Below are positions 1 through 4,296 of a stretch of 5,363 bases of DNA, piece after piece. Below the pieces are notes generated by a model. That model was not told the origin of the DNA. It worked only from the letters and a program-made list of their open reading frames with translations, and did no database searches. Numbering within the stretch: the stretch's first letter is position 1; every line of letters begins with the position of its first letter. The DNA lies in the NCBI GenBank assembly GCA_041648755.1, contig JBAZOJ010000241.1, positions 1-5,363 on the forward strand, written 5' to 3'. Position numbers and translations under genes: made by a program. This DNA is from JBAZOJ01 sp041648755. Lineage in GTDB: Bacteria > Planctomycetota > B143-G9.

Positions 1-435
1 AAAGTAACTACCCATGTTGGAAGGGTCGATCTTCGAGACGATTCCCGATCCCAGTGAAGTCCGCCCTTCCCATCCGAGGGAAAGTCCGCCGACGGTGAGC
101 GTCACGCCCTCGCTGACGAAGTCCTCGACGGTGATGTAGGCGTAGCACACCGCCAGAGTCGCGTTAGTCGCGTCAAGAATCGGCGTGAAGTTGTACAGGT
201 ACACCGAGGTGGAGACCTTGTCCGTGAACTTGTTATCCAGCGTGATGTTCACGCCGGTCGAGAGATTGCCGACCGCATCGGGCGCGTCGGCGTTGTAGTC
301 GGTGGTGTTGTCGGTGTACTGCCCGACCACAGTAAGCGTCACGCTGATCGAAACTTCCTCGCAGGCTGCGAATGCGGTCGAGGCCGGGATGCAAAGCACG
401 GCCACAGCAACCAGACAAACCAAAAAGCGTGTCAT
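1..435 (-). CDS. Secreted beta-strand-rich protein, probable outer-membrane barrel (3' end missing)
   Basis: The frame is open from ATG at 435 to the window edge (145 codons, no stop), so the C-terminal part is absent. The start is supported by AAAGGAG four bases upstream of the ATG. Residues 1-23 form a typical signal peptide (MTRFLVCLVAVAVLCIPAS, then TAFA) with likely cleavage after AFA. The FAAC at 22-25 could instead be a poor lipobox, which I think less likely. The mature part is rich in alternating polar/hydrophobic strands (SISVTLTVVGQY, GVNITLDNKF, VSTSVYLYNF, LAVCYAYITVEDF, VTLTVGGLSLGWEGR). The last two resemble the 'AYVx-x-F...LTVGxxxLxWGxR' run of porin-type barrels, with an aromatic/Arg turn. 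I infer an outer-membrane barrel of unknown substrate, not a named family. I found no convincing promoter in the minus-strand region just upstream. Confidence 0.8.
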   Translation of the reverse strand, partial: MTRFLVCLVAVAVLCIPASTAFAACEEVSISVTLTVVGQYTDNTTDYNADAPDAVGNLSTGVNITLDNKFTDKVSTSVYLYNFTPILDATNATLAVCYAYITVEDFVSEGVTLTVGGLSLGWEGRTSLGSGIVSKIDPSNMGSYF

Positions 436-582
436 AGGACTCCTTTCGGAATCAGCTTCCTGCGGGGGAAAGAGAGCAAAGGACGCTGACAACCGTAGAA
501 GTGTACCGTGAAAGGAAGCTCTTGGTCGAAAATATCGTTCACGTATTTCGTGTGTTTCGTGTGGTTGGCTCGTTCTTCCAGC

Positions 583-603
583 GCCTCGCCGCCGAAGCGG
601 TCG
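583..603 (-). repeat. Dispersed 21-bp element with UUCG hairpin, copy 1
   Basis: Read on the minus strand this 21-mer (CGACCGCTTCG then GCGGCGAGGC) is identical to 3052-3072 on the plus strand and 18/21 identical to 2944-2964. Its core CCGC-TTCG-GCGG can fold as a 4-bp stem closed by a UUCG tetraloop. Confidence 0.85.
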
Positions 604-651
604 TGGTAAAAACGGCCTACGCTTTGGCCTCGCAAATCACGGTTTTCCTAC

Positions 652-701
652 CCTCTGTCACCCTTCGGGGGGATACTGGGTACGTACCTCTGTCACCCTT
701 C
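652..701 (+). repeat. Pair of 15-bp direct repeats (CCTCTGTCACCCTTC), 35-bp period
   Basis: CCTCTGTCACCCTTC occurs exactly at 652-666 and 687-701. A weaker third relative, CCTCTGTGG preceded by the same GGGTACGT, follows at about 764-779; GGGTACGT also precedes the second exact copy. The unit is part of a degenerate array with no coding sense. The function is unknown. Confidence 0.8.
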
Positions 702-726
702 AAGGGAGTACTTCGCCTTCAAGCGA

Positions 727-763
727 AAGCTGGGCTTGCGCCCTAAAGCGCAAGCTGGGCTTG
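727..763 (+). repeat. 12-bp direct repeat pair overlapping an 8-bp hairpin
   Basis: AAGCTGGGCTTG is repeated exactly at 727-738 and 752-763 (period 25). Between and within them, GCTTGCGC (734-741) is perfectly complementary to GCGCAAGC (748-755) around a 6-nt loop. No T tract follows, so I do not call it a terminator. Confidence 0.8.
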
Positions 764-830
764 GGTACGTCCTCTGTGGTTAAACTCCTGTCCTCTCGTC
801 TTCTCCGGCTCTTCGGCCTCTCCTTCCGCC

Positions 831-850
831 GCGCCGCGCTTCCGCGGCGC
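831..850. other. GC-only 8-bp hairpin just upstream of tRNA promoter
   Basis: GCGCCGCG (831-838) pairs perfectly with CGCGGCGC (843-850) around a CTTC loop. It ends 4 bp before the -35 of the tRNA promoter. TCTCTTG follows rather than a T run, so it is at most a weak terminator insulating the tRNA from upstream transcription. Confidence 0.6.
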
Positions 851-854
851 TCTC

Positions 855-882
855 TTGCCCGGCAAGGACAGGGGGCTATAAT
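855..882 (+). promoter_or_regulatory. Sigma70-type promoter of tRNA-Arg
   Basis: TTGCCC (855-860), a 16-bp spacer and a perfect TATAAT (877-882). Expected transcription start is about 889-891, i.e. within two bases of the first tRNA nucleotide. Confidence 0.85.
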
Positions 883-890
883 GCCGCCAT

Positions 891-965
<75 letters not shown>

Positions 966-967
<2 letters not shown>

Positions 968-1004
968 CGCAATAACAAGGCCCCGCATCGCGCGGGGCCT
1001 TTTG
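966..1004 (+). repeat. Direct repeat, left copy (tRNA 3' end plus terminator)
   Basis: It starts in the tRNA CCA end and runs through the terminator. It aligns with 2278-2317 over 40 columns with one substitution (970 C versus 2282 A) and one extra base (2288 G) in the right copy. The last 29 bp are identical, including the terminator loop. Confidence 0.9.
976..1004 (+). terminator. Intrinsic terminator after tRNA-Arg
   Basis: A 10-bp stem (977-986 with 992-1001, core GGCCCCGC/GCGGGGCC) around a 5-nt loop, ending in TTTT (1000-1003). On the minus strand the stem is followed by TTGTTATT, so it may also stop the convergent gene at 1070-1312. Confidence 0.93.
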
Positions 1005-1069
1005 CATTCAAGGGATGAGCAAAGTGACGTGGGGCTCGCGCGGCGGCTATGCCCGGGTTGGTGTCGCCT

Positions 1070-1312
1070 CTACCTGGGCTTACGGTCGCGGAACACTTCC
1101 CAAAGCACGCCCGTGGTGACAGCGATTACCACCCATTCTATTACTAACGGAAGCAAGGCCATTTTGTGATATTCCGGGCAGGACCACACCGGACCGATCT
1201 GCACGCCTGTGACGGTACCGGTTGACATTATCACTTCCCACCTCACGAAGAACAGCGTCAGCAAAAATGCCGCGCCTGCAGATACCAGCAATATCTTCCG
1301 GGCCTTGTTCAT
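1070..1312 (-). CDS. Small two-helix membrane protein (paralog of 2458-2706)
   Basis: An 80-residue protein of unknown function. I place the start at ATG 1312 because GGAGG lies five bases upstream; an upstream in-frame GTG at 1327 would put that site inside the gene. Hydrophobic segments span about 7-23 and 52-71. Both ends are basic (MNKARK; FRDRKPR), predicting an inner-membrane hairpin with a roughly 28-residue outer loop carrying a single Cys45. It shares MNKA at 1-4, TLFF at 19-22, Trp25, a Gly near 36 and a P-[VI]-W motif with the 82-residue protein at 2458-2706, so the two are paralogs. It runs convergently towards the tRNA and shares its terminator. A TAGAAT box at 1331-1336 (minus) could be its -10. 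Confidence 0.85.
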   Translation of the reverse strand: MNKARKILLVSAGAAFLLTLFFVRWEVIMSTGTVTGVQIGPVWSCPEYHKMALLPLVIEWVVIAVTTGVLWEVFRDRKPR

Positions 1313-1322
1313 GCGAACCTCC
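1313..1322 (-). promoter_or_regulatory. Shine-Dalgarno that fixes the 1312 start
   Basis: Minus strand reads GGAGG, five bases, then ATG. The matching paralog at 2706 has AGGAGG in the same place, supporting MNKA as the true N-terminus of both. Confidence 0.8.
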
Positions 1323-1330
1323 AGCACCAG

Positions 1331-1336
1331 ATTCTA
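1331..1336 (-). promoter_or_regulatory. Possible -10 box for 1070-1312
   Basis: TAGAAT on the minus strand (5/6 to consensus), with a start expected 12-14 nt before the ATG. No good -35 is visible at 16-18 bp spacing, so this is tentative. Confidence 0.35.
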
Positions 1337-1458
1337 CCCCAGCAAATGCCCGACCGGGAAAACAATAACGTGCCCAGCCCGAATCCTCAGGGCAACCGCG
1401 AAAGGATCAACCGAGAGAAGCGACCCTTGGATCAGGGCGCGGTGCCGAGGTGCGCAGC

Positions 1459-1487
1459 TTGACAGCCCACCTGCCAAGGAGTATCAT
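1459..1487 (+). promoter_or_regulatory. Sigma70 promoter of the zinc-ribbon gene
   Basis: Perfect TTGACA (1459-1464), 17-bp spacer, TATCAT (1482-1487, 5/6). The start would be near 1494, giving a leader of about 23 nt to ATG 1517. This independently supports the 1517 start over the downstream GTG. Confidence 0.82.
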
Positions 1488-1505
1488 CCATCCCTGAGCG
1501 CGAGG

Positions 1506-1511
1506 AAGGAG
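1506..1511 (+). promoter_or_regulatory. Shine-Dalgarno that fixes the 1517 start
   Basis: AAGGAG five bases before ATG 1517. The alternative start, GTG 1531, has no purine-rich site upstream. Confidence 0.85.
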
Positions 1512-1516
1512 CGACG

Positions 1517-2238
1517 ATGGCAGATGAATTGTGGGAGTGTTCCCGCTGCGGTGCTCTCGTCCGGAAAGTCGAGTAGCTGGTAATGGTGCAGAAATCCGTG
1601 GGAAGTACTACTGTGAAAAGTGCCTACGTGAAGTCAACTGGGCACTCTTACCGCCAAGCAGGCTGACTCGTGCGAGGGACGCTATCATTAAGCTGCTTCT
1701 CGTCTCCTGGAGGTTGATCCTCGGAGTGGCCACGGTACTTCTCCTCGTCCTCTTCGTATGGCCTACACCCTACACATACAACGACGAGTACGACATCTGT
1801 GGATATCCCCGGAGATGTCGTGTCTCACGCTTCAGTGGGGAGAAATACTACCACATCCAGACCTACTCAACATGGGTCAAAGTAGGGACGTACAAAATCC
1901 TTGTGGACCTCCTTAGAAGTAACACACCCATCCCGGATTATGTGCTCGGGAAAATCCAGTTCCAAGCGCGTCTGGCCTATGGCACACTCACCGTCAACAT
2001 CTATAACCCGACAGAATGGGGAGTGGACGAGATAGGTTTCAAGGTCAGCTTTGATGACAACGTGGTAGGAAACTGTGTGTCAAGGGAAATCAAAAAAACC
2101 GGTGTGGATTGTCCGGCCAACACCCAGAAAACCTTCACTATTGGAGGCTTCCCACTAGATACAGCCAACCTACTTGGCTTTGTCATCAACTACGCCCTTG
2201 GAAAGAAACCTCTGTCAGAGTTCACACCACCACAGTAA
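1517..2238 (+). CDS. Zinc-ribbon/single-helix membrane protein, split by a frameshift near 1567
   Basis: From ATG 1517 the frame gives MADELWECSRCGALVRK and stops at TAG 1574. The -1 frame then continues, open, to TAA 2236. Joining them at AAA 1565-1567 (as if one A were missing) gives about 240 residues. Cys8-x2-Cys11 then pairs with Cys33-x2-Cys36 in a GKYYCEKC ending typical of bacterial zinc ribbons. A membrane helix follows at about 60-82, then a roughly 158-residue outer domain with strand-rich text (YGTLTVNIYNPTEW, IGFKVSFDDN) and two more cysteines. Promoter and Shine-Dalgarno both point to 1517, so the N-terminal half is genuine. The outer domain is unfamiliar. GC content is low for the window: I count 25/60 in 2041-2100 against 36-38/60 in stretches of the right-hand genes. 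It may be a recent pseudogene, a sequencing error, or, less likely, a programmed shift. Confidence 0.72.
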
Positions 2239-2277
2239 CAGTGGTAACACATCGCTCTGGGATCGGCCTTCGGTGAA

Positions 2278-2317
2278 CACGAAATAAGCAAGGCCCCGCA
2301 TCGCGCGGGGCCTTTTG
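2278..2317 (+). repeat. Direct repeat, right copy
   Basis: Matches 966-1004 with one substitution and one inserted base. The spacing between copies is about 1.31 kb. Here no tRNA is present upstream; only a loose resemblance to a tRNA 3' end (CCTTCGG at 2268-2274) can be drawn. Confidence 0.9.
2289..2317 (+). terminator. Intrinsic terminator after zinc-ribbon gene (second copy)
   Basis: Base-for-base the same 29 bp as the tRNA terminator at 976-1004, 50 nt after the TAA at 2238: 10-bp GC-rich stem, 5-nt loop, TTTT at 2313-2316. Confidence 0.93.
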
Positions 2318-2370
2318 ATTGGATACGTCAGCAGTTGCCGGTCAAGTGCACACGAGCAACGGATGTTCAG

Positions 2371-2405
2371 AAAAAAACCACGCGGCAGCAGACGCTACCT
2401 GCCAC
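2371..2405 (-). terminator. Probable intrinsic terminator of 2458-2706
   Basis: On the minus strand GTGGCAG pairs with CTGCCGC (7 bp, one G-U) around a 10-nt loop. Four bases and then seven T (plus positions 2371-2377) follow. It starts 52 nt past the stop. The gap between stem and T run makes it weaker than the two plus-strand terminators. Confidence 0.5.
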
Positions 2406-2457
2406 AACGGAAGAACGGCAAAGTTGCGAGCCCGGCAGGCTTACGCCCGGCCGCGGC

Positions 2458-2706
2458 TTAGTCCACTTTTCTTGTGTGGAAAATTCTCACCATTATGTAA
2501 GTGGCGCCAAGCAGCGCCGCCCAGGTCAGGATCATCGGCCAGATGTCAATGACGTAATCGCCCTTGCCTGCCCAGATGGGAGCGACTTCAACGTTGTTGC
2601 CGAGCGTCTGGTCGTACTCGAGCCACACGCGCCAGGGCATGAAGAACAGCGTCGCAACAAAAATGGCAGCAGCATAGGCAACCGTAGTCCACTGAGCTTT
2701 GTTCAT
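2458..2706 (-). CDS. Small two-helix membrane protein (paralog of 1070-1312)
   Basis: An 82-residue protein of unknown function beginning MNKAQWTTVAYAAAIF. AGGAGG lies just upstream of the ATG, and a good promoter sits 18-45 nt away, so the start is secure. Hydrophobic segments lie at about 7-23 and 52-73, and the C-terminus is basic (FHTRKVD). The predicted topology is an inner-membrane hairpin with a roughly 28-residue acidic and aromatic outer loop (Trp25, Trp28, Trp45). It shares MNKA, TLFF, Trp25 and the P-[VI]-W motif with the 80-residue protein at 1070-1312 but lacks its Cys45. I estimate about 30% identity by eye, indicating an old duplication. It converges on the zinc-ribbon gene. 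Small MNKA-type membrane proteins recur as multicopy families in some environmental genomes, from memory. Confidence 0.87.
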   Translation of the reverse strand: MNKAQWTTVAYAAAIFVATLFFMPWRVWLEYDQTLGNNVEVAPIWAGKGDYVIDIWPMILTWAALLGATYIMVRIFHTRKVD

Positions 2707-2723
2707 CTAAACCTCCTGCGCGT

Positions 2724-2751
2724 ATTATGACAGCGAGCGCTTTCGAGTCAA
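2724..2751 (-). promoter_or_regulatory. Sigma70 promoter of 2458-2706
   Basis: Minus strand: TTGACT (2746-2751), 16-bp spacer, CATAAT (2724-2729), both 5/6. The start is expected near 2717, a leader of about 11 nt that holds the AGGAGG. Confidence 0.8.
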
Positions 2752-2759
2752 GACCCTGA

Positions 2760-2788
2760 TTGACAATTTTGGTGACCGGGGGTATTAT
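2760..2788 (+). promoter_or_regulatory. Near-consensus sigma70 promoter facing the repeat region
   Basis: Perfect TTGACA (2760-2765), 17-bp spacer, TATTAT (2783-2788, 5/6). It is back to back with the minus-strand promoter, with 8 bp between the two -35 boxes. Nothing codes for protein until ATG 3270, so it drives either a leader of about 475 nt or a separate untranslated RNA. Confidence 0.72.
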
Positions 2789-2826
2789 CCTTGGAAAGCC
2801 CAGGCGAAGAAGCCGAAGTCATTAAC

Positions 2827-2852
2827 CGCCAAGGCGCCAAGTTCGCCAAGTA
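2827..2852 (+). repeat. Short tandem repeat CGCCAAGxx, three units
   Basis: CGCCAAGG, CGCCAAGTT, CGCCAAGTA in a row (8-9 bp period), directly after an ATTAACCGC anchor. There is no coding sense. Confidence 0.75.
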
Positions 2853-2943
2853 CAGCCTTTCCAGCGCAGTCCAGCCGAGGAGAAAATGACAAGGCTAAGA
2901 AGCCGGAAGACATTATCCGCGAATGAACGCGAATGAACGCCAA

Positions 2944-2964
2944 TGACCGTTTCGGCGGCGAAGC
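2944..2964 (+). repeat. Dispersed 21-bp element with UUCG hairpin, copy 2
   Basis: 18/21 identical to 3052-3072. The change in the stem (CCGT-TTCG-GCGG) keeps pairing as a G-U wobble. Confidence 0.75.
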
Positions 2965-3051
2965 CCAGTAAGACAACGCCAATAGCTCCGAGCATTGAAC
3001 GATCAGGCGCGGCCGCCTGAGCCGAAGACTGCAGCCAAGGGCAATTATCCG

Positions 3052-3072
3052 CGACCGCTTCGGCGGCGAGGC
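3052..3072 (+). repeat. Dispersed 21-bp element with UUCG hairpin, copy 3
   Basis: Identical over all 21 bases to the minus strand at 583-603, 2.5 kb away, and preceded by an ATTATCCGC anchor. Confidence 0.85.
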
Positions 3073-3257
3073 CGTCAGGCGCGAGTCAATATGCGCATCG
3101 TCCGTGTTCTTGCAGGGAAGTCAGGGCTCGTTTGTCGTGCATCGACGATTTTCGCTTTTTTGGCTTTCCGGTTCCATTCCCGGGTCTCGCAAGAGTCATT
3201 GGCTTTGCTCGCTTCGCGTTTATTCGCGTTCATTCGCGGACAAAATCCGTTTCTTCC

Positions 3258-3265
3258 AAGGAGGT
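3258..3265 (+). promoter_or_regulatory. Full-consensus Shine-Dalgarno for 3270
   Basis: AAGGAGGT four bases before ATG 3270. It rules out the 46-codon upstream extension of this frame, which would translate repeat sequence and bury the signal peptide. Confidence 0.9.
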
Positions 3266-3269
3266 CTTG

Positions 3270-4154
3270 ATGAAATTCGTTGCCTTAATCGCCGTTGCGG
3301 TTCTCGCTACGTTCGCCCTGTTCAGCAACCCCACCGGGGCCGAGCAGGCCGACGAGCAGCCCCAGATGATGACCAAGACGTACGACCTCGCCCCCTACTT
3401 CATGCGGCCGCAGAACGTGCCGCCCGTGATCCCTCCCGGTGCAGAGCCGCAGATGCCGCCTGACGATTCGGACACGCCTCCCGATGTCGAGATGACTCTG
3501 GAGCTGATTCGCCGCCTTGCACACTGGGATGCTGTGGCCACCGATGAGATGATCATGGCCGCTGACTACAAGGTTATCGTCACCAACACCCTTGAGAAGA
3601 TCAGGGCCCTGGACGAAGCCATGGCGCTGTACCTGCCCAAGCGGTGGCACTACAACCTGCGGCTCGCAACGCTTTTGAAGGAAACGCCCGATCCTGCATT
3701 TCTTAAGCCGATCGAGAGAACGTATGCCGAGGCCTTCGCCGACCTGAAGGCAGTCGGATTCGCATCCACCTTCGACACCCAGTTCTCGGCAGCCCCCGGC
3801 AGGACTGTCAAGCTGTCGAACGAACGGAACCTCAACTATGTTGCTGACCAGGACGGCCTGATTGCCACCTTTGCGCGAGCCACTGACCCGGTTATGGGCA
3901 CGCTGGCTCTCGGATGCAAATTCACGATGAGACTCTCGGAAGTTGACAATGCGATCCAACTCGACGTCGCCTTTTCCGAGACGCGGCTCAAGCAGATGCG
4001 GGTGATAACGCAAAACGGCGACACCATCGAAGAGCCCGAACTTGCACGGACTTCCTGGCGCCGCCAGGTAATCTTCACGCATCCGGGGACAAAGGCCCTG
4101 TCCTACTGGTTCGACGGCACTGCCTGCGTGCTGCTGATCGAGTTGGAGGAGTAG
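3270..4154 (+). CDS. Secreted secretin-like protein, array member 1 (294 aa)
   Basis: Residues 1-24 are a signal peptide (MKFVALIAVAVLATFALFS, ending PTGA before Glu25). The mature start E-Q-x4-P31-x4-K36-x-Y38-D39-L40 is shared with both downstream paralogs. A proline-rich linker (about 47-71), absent from member 2, follows. Residues 77-115, with Trp86 and ADYKVIVTNTLEKIR, resemble the beta-alpha-beta secretin N-type fold ('LxVxxTxExxxxI'). The later part, GRTVKLSNERNLNYVAD, then an ALGCKFTMRLSE and AIQLDVAFSETRL strand pair, recalls the C-terminal secretin-like strands known in many planctomycete proteins. Shared end motifs are RLKQM (239-243), P-G-T (272-274) and D-G (282-283). It is too short for a full secretin pore. 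I infer a periplasmic or envelope protein; the specific role is unknown. No good promoter lies closer than 2760-2788. Confidence 0.85.
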   Translation: MKFVALIAVAVLATFALFSNPTGAEQADEQPQMMTKTYDLAPYFMRPQNVPPVIPPGAEPQMPPDDSDTPPDVEMTLELIRRLAHWDAVATDEMIMAADYKVIVTNTLEKIRALDEAMALYLPKRWHYNLRLATLLKETPDPAFLKPIERTYAEAFADLKAVGFASTFDTQFSAAPGRTVKLSNERNLNYVADQDGLIATFARATDPVMGTLALGCKFTMRLSEVDNAIQLDVAFSETRLKQMRVITQNGDTIEEPELARTSWRRQVIFTHPGTKALSYWFDGTACVLLIELEE

Positions 4155-4296
4155 AAGCACCCGGCGCGCCATTTGCGCGCAATCCCTTGACGTACAATCA
4201 AACTGGAGGATGATTTCCAGCGGGGAATCACCTTGAATGCCTGCTTGCCTCCCATCAGCCCCCGCTGCAAACGAACATCGAATCGAAGGGGTAAGA
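4155..4296 (+). other. Spacer between array members 1 and 2, with hairpins and weak promoter
   Basis: It contains a 6-bp GCGCGC hairpin (4164-4180) with no T tract, a candidate promoter, and an 8-bp hairpin at 4211-4230 (TGATTTCC/GGGAATCA, one G-U, loop AGCG). No gene is present. The 142-nt gap contrasts with 22 nt between members 2 and 3. Confidence 0.6.
4187..4214 (+). promoter_or_regulatory. Candidate promoter for array members 2-3
   Basis: TTGACG (4187-4192, 5/6), 16-bp spacer, GATGAT (4209-4214, 4/6). A competing -10, TACAAT (4193-4198, 5/6), has only a poor -35 at 15 bp. One of the two may be real. Confidence 0.4.

Larger units (their letters stand above)
436..890. other. Gene-less interval with short repeats and hairpins
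   Basis: No credible coding region. It holds a TTTCGTGTG-type short repeat (about 545-565), a minus-oriented copy of a 21-bp dispersed element (583-603), two 15-bp direct repeats (652-666, 687-701), a 12-bp direct repeat pair forming part of a hairpin (727-763), a GC-rich hairpin (831-850) and the tRNA promoter (855-882). The apparent reading frames on both strands are translations of these repeats or of antisense tRNA. Confidence 0.75.
2914..3242. repeat. 27-bp inverted repeat flanking 275 bp
   Basis: Arms are 2914-2940 (TATCCGCGAATGAACGCG, then AATGAACGC) and 3216-3242, which match as reverse complements at 25 of 27 positions. In RNA one difference is a G-U pair (2935/3221), leaving a single A-C mismatch near the base. 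The left arm contains a 10-bp tandem unit GAATGAACGC (2921-2940, with a decayed third unit to 2950). The right arm ends 15 nt before the Shine-Dalgarno of the 3270 gene. Confidence 0.85.
2789..3257 (+). other. Gene-less repeat mosaic, possible long leader or ncRNA
   Basis: No reading frame here has a ribosome-binding site or protein-like composition. The contents are three ATTA[AT]CCGC anchor motifs (2821-2829, 2912-2920, 3044-3052), two short tandem arrays, two copies of the UUCG-hairpin element, a 7-bp hairpin at 3003-3020 (TCAGGCG/CGCCTGA around CGGC) and a long inverted repeat (2914-2940 with 3216-3242). AAGAAGCCG-AAG-x-CATTA recurs at 2807-2824 and 2897-2915. It may be the 5' leader of the gene at 3270. 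Confidence 0.6.

Noticed and set aside
432..635. 67-codon minus-strand frame whose stop overlaps the ATG at 435
   Set aside because: The protein is a translation of repeats (ANHTKHTKY type) and of the 21-bp element. The ATGA overlap is probably chance, and there is no ribosome-binding site.
1565..1576. Programmed -1 frameshift signal
   Set aside because: There is no canonical slippery heptamer and the tRNA re-pairing at AAA to GAA would be poor. Not excluded, but a deletion or error is simpler.
2921..2950. CRISPR-like short repeats
   Set aside because: The 10-bp units are directly adjacent, without unique spacers, and no cas genes are present.
2785..2982. 65-codon minus-strand frame
   Set aside because: It reads through the tandem and inverted repeats (LAFIRVHSR from GAATGAACGC units) and has no start signals.
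3134..3160. Intrinsic terminator before array member 1
   Set aside because: The stem is only 4 bp (GTCG/CGAC) and is separated from the T run, too weak to call.
2914..3242. Simple DNA transposon (MITE) with terminal inverted repeats
   Set aside because: No target-site duplication is seen at the ends (AGACAT before, AAATCC after), and the arms are themselves short tandem repeats. Kept only as an unexplained inverted repeat.
3132..3269. 46-codon N-terminal extension of array member 1
   Set aside because: It contains the inverted repeat arm and would bury a clear signal peptide; AAGGAGGT sits at 3258-3265 for ATG 3270.
2995..3270. 91-codon plus frame with a TTG start
   Set aside because: Arg/Pro-rich translation of hairpins and repeats, with no ribosome-binding site.
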